Positions 16,875 to 24,292 of a stretch of DNA of 48,781 nucleotides are shown in pieces. The translations under genes were made by a program, and so were the position numbers. The first letter of the stretch is position 1; each line of letters opens with the position of its first letter. Source of the stretch: Candidatus Eiseniibacteriota bacterium. GTDB taxonomy: Bacteria; Eisenbacteria; RBG-16-71-46. The notes below the pieces were generated by a model. It was not told the DNA's origin. It searched no databases and worked only from the letters and a program-made list of their open reading frames with translations. Location: contig JACRPT010000042.1 of NCBI GenBank assembly GCA_016223045.1, forward strand, positions 1-48,781, read 5' to 3'.

Positions 16875-17576
16875 TTGCCTTTTTCCCGCTTGCGGCTCAA
16901 GGGGCCCAGACCCGCCGCTCTGCCAAGGGGTTACCCGCGCGAGGTCCGGACGCTGGGCGACCACCTCCGGCGCCGACGGCTCGACCTCGGGCTGACGCAA
17001 CGAATCCTCGCCGACCGGTGGGGCGTCCGCTCCGAGGCGATCGCCGCCTGGGAACTTGGGCGGACCAAACCCGGCATCCGGCTGGTGGCCAAGATCGTCG
17101 CCCTCCTTGAAGGGGATCCGGTGGATCACCCGGCTACCCTGGCCGGCCGACTCGTGGCCATTCGTAGACGACTGGGTCTGACCCAGGCGGAGCTGGCCGC
17201 CCGGCTCGTGCAGGATGAGAAGCAGATCTGCCGGTGGGAACGCGGCAAGCGAACGCCCCATCCCGCGATCGCCTGCCGAATTGACCTGGCCCTTCGAGAG
17301 CTCGAGGGGCGACCAGCAGGGGGCGAAGCGGGGAGGCTGCGCTACTTCGATCTAACCCTGCGGCGGCGGAGGCCGGTGGGTGTGGTGGCTCAGCCGAAGA
17401 CTCTCGGAGATTGGTTGCGTGCGCGGCGGCTCGAGCTCGGGCTGAGCGCCGCGTTCGTGGCCCGGCAAGCTGGGATGAGTCGCAGGACGCTCTACCGGAT
17501 CGAACGCGGTCGCCAGACGGCTTCGCGGAACGTCGAGCGCAGACTTCAGAGGCTCCTCAACGTGAGGAACGAATGA
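16875..17576 (+). CDS. Regulator with three tandem HTH (XRE-type) domains
   Basis: About 233 residues from a TTG at 16875; the true start may lie nearer the first domain. Three helix-turn-helix units follow each other: residues about 26-80 (TLGDHLRRRRLDLGLTQR ... WELGRTKPG), about 88-145 (LVAIRRRLGLTQAELAARL ... ICRWERGKRTPHP) and about 176-230 (TLGDWLRARRLELGLSAAFV ... LYRIERGRQTAS). Units one and three are most alike, so internal duplication is likely. There is no sensor domain. The codon use is less GC-rich than in the acyl-CoA cluster upstream. It ends five bases from the convergent repeat-protein gene. It may regulate the accessory region; no target is visible. Confidence 0.8.
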   Translation: MPFSRLRLKGPRPAALPRGYPREVRTLGDHLRRRRLDLGLTQRILADRWGVRSEAIAAWELGRTKPGIRLVAKIVALLEGDPVDHPATLAGRLVAIRRRLGLTQAELAARLVQDEKQICRWERGKRTPHPAIACRIDLALRELEGRPAGGEAGRLRYFDLTLRRRRPVGVVAQPKTLGDWLRARRLELGLSAAFVARQAGMSRRTLYRIERGRQTASRNVERRLQRLLNVRNE

Positions 17577-17581
17577 TCGCT

Positions 17582-20137
17582 CTACTCAACGACGATCATC
17601 TTCCGGGTGGCGCTCCGCCCCGCGGCCTCAAGGCGATAGAAGTAGGCGCCGGAACCCCATTGATCGGCGCGGACAAGAACGTCGTGGCCGCCGGCGGTAT
17701 GCACTTGGCGATCGAGCAAGGTCGCCACTCGCCGGCCCTGGACGTCGAAGACCTCGAGCGTGACAGGTCCGGCGGCGGGAAGCGCGAAGTGGATGATTGC
17801 TGTGGTGCGTGCAGGATTGGGCGCGCTCTGTGCCAGAGCGAGGGCCGCGGGTGCTGGTGGTGTCGGTGGCGGCGGGAAGGTGATCTCCGCCAACCTGGCG
17901 GTCGGCAGTTCGCCGATCGTCCGGAACTTGCCCCCGACATACAGCGTCGAGCCGTTTGTGAGAAGAGACCAGACGATCCCATCCGCATGCGGATTCCAGT
18001 CCGTTGCCCGGCCGATGCTGTCGTCCACCGCCGCCAAGCCAACCCGTGGGGCACCGCCAACGCGAGAGAACTCACCTCCGACGAAGATCTGGTGGTCGAG
18101 AGCTGCAATCGCGTACATTCTGGGTGGACCGTAAGAAGCATCCGGAGCGCGCACCGGGGTAGGATTCCACGCCGCGACCGCCCCGGTGATGGGGTCAAGG
18201 GCCGCCAGCGAGGTGCGGGGCTCCCCGGCAATGGTGTCGAACATGCCCGCGACGTACAGCTTTCCGCCGCTTATCACCATTGAGTTGATCCAGCCCGTGG
18301 TGAGATCGGCTTTCCAAGGGGTCAGCGCCCCGGTGGTAGCGTCCACCGCCGCCAAGGCACCCCGCCGCTCGGGACCCATCGTCGCGAACGATCCACCCAG
18401 GTAGATCGTGTTCCCCTGCAGGATCATGGCGTCCACCGTGGAGCCGTAGCCGGCATGCGGGTCCCAGGAGGTGGCGAGCCCCGTGGCTGCATCCAGCGCT
18501 GCGACGTAGGACCTCGGTTGCCCGCCGATGCGCGTGAAACCGCCGCCGACGTACACCGTGTCACCGCGCAGTACCATCGAACCAACGGCCCCATTGGCTG
18601 AGGGGTTCCAGCCGGTGGCTGCTCCGCTCACAGCGTCCAGCGCGGCGATGCCGCTGCGCGCCTGGGCGCCGACGTAGGTGAAGTCACCACCGGCGTAGAC
18701 AATCCCGTCCTTCACCTCCAGGCTGTAAACGATCAGCCCATCGGGGTCGGGGTTCCAGTCGGTGGGCAGGCCGGTTGTGAGATCGAGCGCCGCGAGGTTG
18801 TAGCGAACCTGCCAGGGGCCGAGCGTGCAGTAGTTGCCTGCGGCGTAGATGAAGTCGTCGTCCACTACGAGGGCGTTGACCTCGTCGTTGGGCCTCGGGT
18901 CCCATGCTGTTGGGATCGCGGTGGTGGCATCCACTCCGGCCAGGCAGATCCGCGGCGCCGCCTGCATGGTGGAGAAGTACCCGCCCACGTAAATCGTGTC
19001 GCCGCGCGCGGCCAAAGCACGCACGTAGGAGTAGGGGAACCCCCCAGCGGGACGCGGGTCCCATGTCTTCAGCGCGCCGGTGGCAGCGTCCACCGCGCCA
19101 AGGCCGGATCGGAACTGTCCACCGAGGCTGTCCCAGAACCCGGCGATGAACACCGTGCCCTCCCGAACCATCAAGGCCATGACTTCCGGCACGGGCTCGT
19201 AGTACTGACGCCGGCGATCGGTGATGTGCGGGTCCCAGTTGGTTGCGGCCCCGGTGGTCAGATCCACGGCGCCTGCCAGGTAGCGGCGCTGGCCGCCGAC
19301 GTACCAAAAGGGCCCCCCCACGTAAGCCACGCTCCCGTGGAGCGTGATCACATTGACGGGTTGATCGGGGTTCGGGTTCCACGCCAGAGCCTGCCCGGTG
19401 AGGGCGTGCAGCGCGGCTAAGTAGTGGCGTGAGAGGCCGCCGATCGAAAGGAAATTGCCACCTATGTAGATTGTGTCGCCCCGCAGCGCCAAGGCTGACA
19501 CCGCCGGATAGCCATAGAGGTTGCCCGTGGCGCCTGGATTCCACGACGTGGCCTGCCCCGTGGGAATGTCCACGGCGGCAATCAAGCCCCGCGGTTGCCC
19601 AGCGATCGTGTCGAACTGACCGCCTACGTAGAGCGTCTCCCCCGACAACCCCAGGGCGTGGACCTGCTTGTTAGGGTCGGGCGCCCACTCCGCCACCTCG
19701 CCGTTGGCGAAGATGTGGGCGAGGTGCAGCCGCGACTGCCCTCCCACGGCAGTGAAGTTGCCGCCGATGAACCAGCCGCCCTCTCCATCGGTGATCGCGG
19801 CGAGGATCTCGCCGTTGACCTGGGCGTACTTGGAGGCCGCGTGGCCCACGCCGTACTGGAGCGGGATCCCGCTGCCCGTGTTGGGACCCACTTGGCTGAA
19901 CGCCCCTCCCACGTACAGCGTGTTGCCCGAGCGAACGGTCGCGACGACGTTTGCGTAACTGAGTCCCCACAGGTTGGGATTTGCCACTTGCGGGCTGGCC
20001 CCTGCCGGCCACAAGCAAGACACGAGGATGCAGGCAAAGCAGCCACACGCCGGCGGGCGTCTCCTCCGTGACCTGCGGCAAGCCGCACGGTACTGGGTCC
20101 GGCTGGCTGCCCCCTGAGCGGCGCGCTCGTCCCTCAC
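17582..20137 (-). CDS. Secreted delta-60-like repeat protein with type-IX-like sorting domain
   Basis: 851 residues. A signal segment at about 31-50 (CGCFACILVSCLWPAGASP) precedes at least a dozen repeats of 50-60 residues with the rhythm GDTIYVGGxFxxIGGxPRxxLAAxDAxTGxATxWNP, as in delta-60/WD-like propellers. The last 85 residues after a Pro-rich linker (PPPPTPPAPAAL) are an Ig-like sorting module (ITLE-type VTLEVFDVQGRRVATLLD ... GSGAYFYRLEAAG ... RKMIVVE), as in T9SS type A or FlgD-like C-terminal domains. It should be exported and surface-anchored. The GTG start overlaps the upstream gene's stop as GTGA. Function is unknown. Confidence 0.85.
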   Translation of the reverse strand: MRDERAAQGAASRTQYRAACRRSRRRRPPACGCFACILVSCLWPAGASPQVANPNLWGLSYANVVATVRSGNTLYVGGAFSQVGPNTGSGIPLQYGVGHAASKYAQVNGEILAAITDGEGGWFIGGNFTAVGGQSRLHLAHIFANGEVAEWAPDPNKQVHALGLSGETLYVGGQFDTIAGQPRGLIAAVDIPTGQATSWNPGATGNLYGYPAVSALALRGDTIYIGGNFLSIGGLSRHYLAALHALTGQALAWNPNPDQPVNVITLHGSVAYVGGPFWYVGGQRRYLAGAVDLTTGAATNWDPHITDRRRQYYEPVPEVMALMVREGTVFIAGFWDSLGGQFRSGLGAVDAATGALKTWDPRPAGGFPYSYVRALAARGDTIYVGGYFSTMQAAPRICLAGVDATTAIPTAWDPRPNDEVNALVVDDDFIYAAGNYCTLGPWQVRYNLAALDLTTGLPTDWNPDPDGLIVYSLEVKDGIVYAGGDFTYVGAQARSGIAALDAVSGAATGWNPSANGAVGSMVLRGDTVYVGGGFTRIGGQPRSYVAALDAATGLATSWDPHAGYGSTVDAMILQGNTIYLGGSFATMGPERRGALAAVDATTGALTPWKADLTTGWINSMVISGGKLYVAGMFDTIAGEPRTSLAALDPITGAVAAWNPTPVRAPDASYGPPRMYAIAALDHQIFVGGEFSRVGGAPRVGLAAVDDSIGRATDWNPHADGIVWSLLTNGSTLYVGGKFRTIGELPTARLAEITFPPPPTPPAPAALALAQSAPNPARTTAIIHFALPAAGPVTLEVFDVQGRRVATLLDRQVHTAGGHDVLVRADQWGSGAYFYRLEAAGRSATRKMIVVE

Positions 20138-22206
20138 TGAAGCAACACGAGCGTGGCGACTCGCTGGCCGCCCGCCGCCAATAGCCGGGCGAAGTAAACA
20201 CCGACGCCCGGCACCTCACCGTGTCCGCCGAGGCCGTCCCAGCGCACCTCGCTATCAGCCGCGGGAAGGTCGCCGTTCAGAAGAGTCCGCACCCGTCGCC
20301 CCGCGACATCGAAGATCGCGAGTTCGACCGGCGTCCTCGCCGGCACGTGGATGCGGAACGACATCGGCGCCTTGCCGGGGTGTGCTCCGAGGACCTCCAG
20401 TCTGATTCCGGTCACTTGTGGGGACTCAGGCACGTCGAGCGCGGTCCTCGGCGGGCAGGAGTCCGTGAGTACGAAGGTGTGAGGGCTACGCCACGAGACC
20501 TGGGAGATGCTCACCGAATGCTCGCTGTCGTTGAACGCCAGTAGGTACTCGTAGCCCGGTGCCCAGCGGTAGTACTCCGATGCGTGCCAGAACTGCAGCT
20601 TCTGATCGCCGCCGAGGAACTTGTAGAGCGTGTCGGGTGCGGTCCAGCGCGTGGTGTCGAGATCGGCGGGGCTCACGTCGTCGGTCTGGAAACTGACGAA
20701 GGCGCTGTCCTGGCCCGCCCCGGAGTTGTAGCCAGTGTAGAAGAGCCACCAGCGGTCGCCGGGATCCTGGAACGCATGCGGTGATTCGATGAACTCCGCC
20801 CCGCTGTGGACGAGATCCGTGTTCCATAGCGGCTTCGGGTCCTTCCAGTCGCGGAGATTGGCCGGATCGAGAGGGTTCGTCCTGGCCACGCCCACCACAT
20901 AGCGCCCGCGATCCTGGGTCTTCGTCACGAAGTACAGCAGGTAGCGGTCCGCGGAATCCGGGTCGGCCATCACGAAGGGATCACGGAACTCCGGCGTGCC
21001 CGAAAGTGCCCAGTCCACGTTGCTCGACTGGTAGGTGGCCGTCGGGTCCTGGTTCCACACGTTGAGGTCGGTCGAGGTCGCGACGCCGATCCGCTGGACG
21101 CCGCTGGCGTCGACGCCCGTGTACAGCATGTAGTAGGTGATGTCGCCCGGCTTCTTGATGATGGTCGGCGCCCACACGTGGCTCGCATCCCAAGAGCCGC
21201 CGTCTCCGGCCTGGACCGAGTACATCGTGTGCTCGTCCGGATCCCAGTTGTACAGGTCGCGCGAGCGCTTGTGGCCGATGATCTTCGAGGTCTGCGCGAA
21301 CGGAAGGTTGTAGTCCTGGCGGGTGTAGAAGATGTGGAAGGAATCGCGCGAGGCGACAATTGCGAAGTCCTTGGGCTGGATGTCCTCGTGGCTGATGAGG
21401 TTGATCTCCTTCATCTCGTTCGTGCAAGCCGGCTGAACGGAGAGGAGCGACGCGGTGTCCGCTGGGAGCGATGCCACGCCCAGCTCGCCCGAGGACCGGC
21501 CCACGTTCAGCACGAACGGCGGCAAGTCTGCGGCGACGCGCGCGACGGCGGTGAGCCTCGTGTCGCTCCTCTGCTCGACTTGGAGCGCCAGGCGCCACGA
21601 GGTGTCGGGCGCCGCGATCTCGACCCGCGGCGCGTCCGCGAGCCCGATCCCGATCGCCTCGACCCGCAGGTCGGCCGTGGGATGGAAGCGGCCGGCGCGC
21701 AGAACGACCGGTGGATAGGTTCCACTCACGCCGCCGTTGTACGTGACCTCGTTCGAGGCGATGACGCGGCTGGAGTCGGGGTCGTTCGGATCGAGGGCGA
21801 CGACCTTGAGCCTGCCCTTGCTGCCCCTGGGCTGGTCGAGGATGAAGCGGGCCTCGGTTGCCCGGCCCTGGCCGGCAGAGCAGAAACGCGCCGTGACCTG
21901 GTTGGCGGCGCTGTCGGCGGTCGTGGACGGCGGCTCGATCGTCGAGACCTGGGCGGTGGTGACCTGGCAGGCGGCCGAAGAGTCCACCGCGACCACGTTG
22001 ATGCCGGAGGAGTCGGCAAGCCACAGCAGACGCCACTCGCCGGGGAGCGTCGCCTCGGCCGAGTTGGCCTGCACGACGAGCGTGCAGCGCGTCGCAGCGG
22101 TGAAGCTGAGGTCGGTTGCCCCGGTGCTCCAGCGAAGCTGAAGCGCGGAGGACGTACCGGGAAAGAGCAGCATGAGGGCCAAAGAATACCAGTGGGCTCG
22201 GCGCAT
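20134..22206 (-). CDS. Secreted GH43/GH32-like five-bladed propeller with FlgD-like C-terminus
   Basis: 690 residues. Signal peptide MRRAHWYSLALMLLFPGTSS; an N-terminal beta-rich region (about 25-260); then a glycosidase-like propeller with EDIQPKDFAIVASRDSFHIF, SHVWAPTIIKKPGDITYYML, GTPEFRDPFVMADPDSADRY and FIESPHAFQDPGDRWWLFYT. The RDP motif and D...D...E spacing recall clans GH-F/GH-J (arabinanase, fructosidase); the catalytic acid cannot be confirmed. The last 65 residues (VELAIFDVAGRRVRTLLNGD ... GVGVYFARLLAAGGQRV) are a FlgD-Ig sorting domain. AGGAGGTCGCCCCG precedes the ATG. It is co-translated with the repeat protein downstream, so both may act on the same surface polymer. Confidence 0.82.
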   Translation of the reverse strand: MRRAHWYSLALMLLFPGTSSALQLRWSTGATDLSFTAATRCTLVVQANSAEATLPGEWRLLWLADSSGINVVAVDSSAACQVTTAQVSTIEPPSTTADSAANQVTARFCSAGQGRATEARFILDQPRGSKGRLKVVALDPNDPDSSRVIASNEVTYNGGVSGTYPPVVLRAGRFHPTADLRVEAIGIGLADAPRVEIAAPDTSWRLALQVEQRSDTRLTAVARVAADLPPFVLNVGRSSGELGVASLPADTASLLSVQPACTNEMKEINLISHEDIQPKDFAIVASRDSFHIFYTRQDYNLPFAQTSKIIGHKRSRDLYNWDPDEHTMYSVQAGDGGSWDASHVWAPTIIKKPGDITYYMLYTGVDASGVQRIGVATSTDLNVWNQDPTATYQSSNVDWALSGTPEFRDPFVMADPDSADRYLLYFVTKTQDRGRYVVGVARTNPLDPANLRDWKDPKPLWNTDLVHSGAEFIESPHAFQDPGDRWWLFYTGYNSGAGQDSAFVSFQTDDVSPADLDTTRWTAPDTLYKFLGGDQKLQFWHASEYYRWAPGYEYLLAFNDSEHSVSISQVSWRSPHTFVLTDSCPPRTALDVPESPQVTGIRLEVLGAHPGKAPMSFRIHVPARTPVELAIFDVAGRRVRTLLNGDLPAADSEVRWDGLGGHGEVPGVGVYFARLLAAGGQRVATLVLLQ

Positions 22207-22357
22207 CGGGGCGACCTCCTGTCGAAAGGCTCGGGGCGATCAGGTGGGCGACGAGAACGACCATCACGTGGCATCGGTCGTGCCACCGGCGTGCGCCTGG
22301 CGGGCAATCACAGGAAGCCGAGTCGCGCCTTCAAGTTGGCGCGGGGATTACGGCCGT

Positions 22358-22368
22358 GGGGGGGGGGG
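22358..22368. repeat. Run of 11 guanines
   Basis: An unbroken G11 tract between the GH43-like gene and the comM remnant, about 150 bases upstream of the GH43-like start. Such tracts slip during replication and are also error-prone in sequencing. Confidence 0.85.
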
Positions 22369-22434
22369 CGCCTCTTCGGGCCGAAAGGACTGCCAGCGTG
22401 ACAGCCGAGCGCGTGGTCTGTCAGGTGCTGCCGA

Positions 22435-23060
22435 TCACGAGAAGGCCGCGAACCGCTGCGCCTCGTAGGCCCGGTACTGGAGCGCCTCGGCGAGCGCGAG
22501 CTCGCCAACGCCCGCTGCGCCCGCGAGATCCGCGATGGTGCGAGCGACGCGCAGCGCGCGATGGATGGCGCGCGCCGACATGCCGCCTCGATCCACGGCG
22601 TCGCTGATGAGGCCGCGAGCCGCACTCTCGAGCGCGCAGCAGGCGCGCAGTGAGTGGTTCGGCAAGGCGGCATTGAGCCACCCGCGCGCGTTGGCGCTCG
22701 CGCGCGCCTAGGACTCGGTCACGCACGACAGCACTCGGCTCGCCGGCGCGGGCCTCCATCAGCTCGGTCGAGGTCAGTGCGGGAACTTCGATCTGCAGAT
22801 CGAGCCGGTCGAGGATCGGCCCGCTGATCCTCGCCGCGTAGCGCGCATGATCCGTCGGCGTGCACCGGCAGCCGCGCTTCGGATGACCCAGCCAGCCACA
22901 GAAACAGGGATTCATCGCCGCGACCACCAGCGCGCTCGGGGATGCAGATGGACCCGGACGCGCTCGCGATCCACGACGCGCCGGCTTCGGGCGGCTCATG
23001 CAGCCCATCCGCCTGCGTTCCTCCGGCGCTCGCGCCTTCCGCCACCCTCGGCTGGTCGCT
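22435..23060 (-). pseudogene. comM: comM (YifB, Mg-chelatase-like AAA+) remnant, truncated and frameshifted
   Basis: Pieces of the C-terminal third of ComM appear in order but in different frames. Around 23060-22990 is APEERRRMG (like LPEFRRDALE) and RRVVDRERVRVHLHPRA. Around 22945-22720 is the best part: LVVAAMNPCFCGWLGHPKRG, then CRCTPTDHARYAARISGPIL, DRLDLQIEVP and RVLGARERQ. After a frameshift near 22710, NAALPNHSLRACCALESAAR and GGMSARAIHRALRVARTIAD run to a stop at 22435. The ATPase core (Walker A/B) is missing. At least two frameshifts separate these parts. ComM is a helicase for branch migration in natural transformation. This copy is dead; its 5' side is replaced by the nucleotidyltransferase gene. 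Confidence 0.85.
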
Positions 23061-23087
23061 CCGTGGTGGATGGGGTACCGTGCCGGC

Positions 23088-23564
23088 GTGGATCGCGACG
23101 AGCTGCTGGGACTCCTGCGGGCCTTCGAAGCGGAGGGCCTCGAGTACGTTCTCATCGGCGCGACGGCCATGGGCTTTCACGGAGTCATCCGGGCGACCGA
23201 GGATGTGGACCTGTTCGTCCGGGCGACCCCCGAGAACCTGGCCCGGCTGCGGCGGGCCCTCCGTGCCGTCTATGCGGATGACCCGAGCATTGACGAGAGC
23301 CGTGACGCCGATCTCCTCGGGGAGTACCCGTCGGTACGATACTATCCGCCGAGCGGCGATCTGTTCCTCGACGTGATGACCCGGCTCGGCGACGCCGCAG
23401 GCTTCGACACGGTCGAGGCCGAGATCAAGGACGTGGAGGGTATCCGCGTGCGCGTCGCCACTCCTTCGGCCCTCTACCGGATGAAGAAAGCCACGGTCCG
23501 GCCGCTGGATCGCCGGGACGCCGCCGCGCTCGCCGAGCGGTTCGATCTCAAGGATGGCGACTGA
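23088..23564 (+). CDS. Nucleotidyltransferase-fold protein (AbiEii/MNT-like), possible toxin
   Basis: 158 residues. The N-terminal pol-beta-type nucleotidyltransferase core reads YVLIGATAMGFHGVIRATED followed by VDLFV, giving the G-x-x-A...D-x-D signature, with DLFLDVMTRLG as the third acidic strand. The C-terminus (ATPSALYRMKKATVRPLDRRD, then AAAL) is the usual substrate-side helix of DUF6036/AbiEii-like proteins. Such proteins act as toxins in type IV-like toxin-antitoxin and phage-abortive systems, transferring nucleotides to tRNA or proteins. I start at the GTG at 23088 (MDRDELLGLL). It overlaps or abuts a 72-residue gene, which suggests a two-gene module. It sits directly against the truncated end of the comM remnant. 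Confidence 0.8.
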   Translation: MDRDELLGLLRAFEAEGLEYVLIGATAMGFHGVIRATEDVDLFVRATPENLARLRRALRAVYADDPSIDESRDADLLGEYPSVRYYPPSGDLFLDVMTRLGDAAGFDTVEAEIKDVEGIRVRVATPSALYRMKKATVRPLDRRDAAALAERFDLKDGD

Positions 23565-23565
23565 C

Positions 23566-23784
23566 ATGCCGGTCGAGAGGTTCCGGTCGGGAGAAGAGAT
23601 GAACGCGGCGCCGGTCCGCGTCGCGGCGGCGAACTCGTTCGAGCGGTTCGTCCGTCATTGCAGCCGCTACTGGAGGATCTTCCCGCGGCGATATCCCCGC
23701 GGGGTCTTCAAGTTCCGGACGATCGAAGAGGCGCAGGCCGCTCGAGACCGCGTGGTGCGGGCGGGGAGTGGTCCCGCGCGGTGA
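23566..23784 (+). CDS. Small basic protein paired with the nucleotidyltransferase
   Basis: 72 residues from the ATG at 23566 (MPVERFRSGEEMNAAP); an ATG at 23554, overlapping the upstream stop, is also possible. The body is basic and aromatic (FERFVRHCSRYWRIFPRRYP, then RGVFKFRTIEEAQAARDRV). The last 20 residues look like a short helix. I do not recognise a named family. The position, immediately after a nucleotidyltransferase toxin-like gene, suggests the antitoxin partner, although many such pairs have the small gene first. No stop-to-start gap exists, so the two should be co-translated. Confidence 0.65.
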   Translation: MPVERFRSGEEMNAAPVRVAAANSFERFVRHCSRYWRIFPRRYPRGVFKFRTIEEAQAARDRVVRAGSGPAR

Positions 23785-24257
23785 CCATGCCGTCACCCGG
23801 CACCGTGGCCGCGTCCGGCCCGCTCTTGCTACACGCCAGGCGAGATCGCGGCCCGCGGCGAGGCGTTCCCTTTCCTCCCGTCCGGAGCGCGCGCCGCGGC
23901 GCGTCGTGCGCTCGCGCCGCCCGGCCGGCAGGACGCTGCGCGCCCGAACGACCGAAGGCCGGCGGATGCTGCACCGCCGGCCTTCGTCACGTGTGGCCGC
24001 TCATGCCTGCCTGGCCCTGCGGCCTCCAGAGGAGTGTGCATGGCCCGCGACCATGCTCCGCATCCGTGCGAACGATTCCCCCGCGGGAGCTTCCACCATC
24101 CGTCCCCCGAGCGTGATGGCTTTGGCGGCCCCGCGGGGTACGAGGAATTCCCCTGCTCTCGACTTCTGAGTACAGCCGGGCACGACCCCCAGAGTGTGCC
24201 CTCAGTCTGCATCACATCGCGTGTGCAGCCATGCCTCATCTTGGAGACGGCGGGCAA
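23785..24257. other. Intergenic stretch with hairpin, no convincing gene
   Basis: About 470 bases. The main structure is the hairpin at 23953-23986. A 60-codon minus frame at 24001-24183 (begins MPGCTQKSRAGEFLVPRG) has a protein-like look but no ribosome site or family I recognise, so I do not call it. The base composition is lower in GC than in the flanking kinase gene. Confidence 0.5.
23953..23986 (+). terminator. Perfect 13-bp hairpin after the nucleotidyltransferase module
   Basis: CGAAGGCCGGCGG (23953-23965) pairs exactly with CCGCCGGCCTTCG (23974-23986) around the 8-nt loop ATGCTGCA. No U-tract follows (TCACGTGT). It could act as a bidirectional terminator or an RNA processing signal about 170 bases below the gene pair. 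Confidence 0.6.
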
Positions 24258-24286
24258 TTGCGTGCCCGATTCTGTCATTGTAGAAT
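24258..24286 (+). promoter_or_regulatory. Promoter directly abutting the kinase start codon (leaderless)
   Basis: TTGCGT (24258-24263), 17 bases, TAGAAT (24281-24286). The GTG start of the kinase is at 24293, seven bases below the -10, which is where transcription would start. There is no room for a Shine-Dalgarno, so the message is probably leaderless. Confidence 0.6.
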
Positions 24287-24292
24287 TCCTCC

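Noticed and set aside
24001-24183. 60-codon minus frame in the gap before the kinase
   Set aside because: It has a plausible composition but no ribosome site, neighbour or recognisable family.
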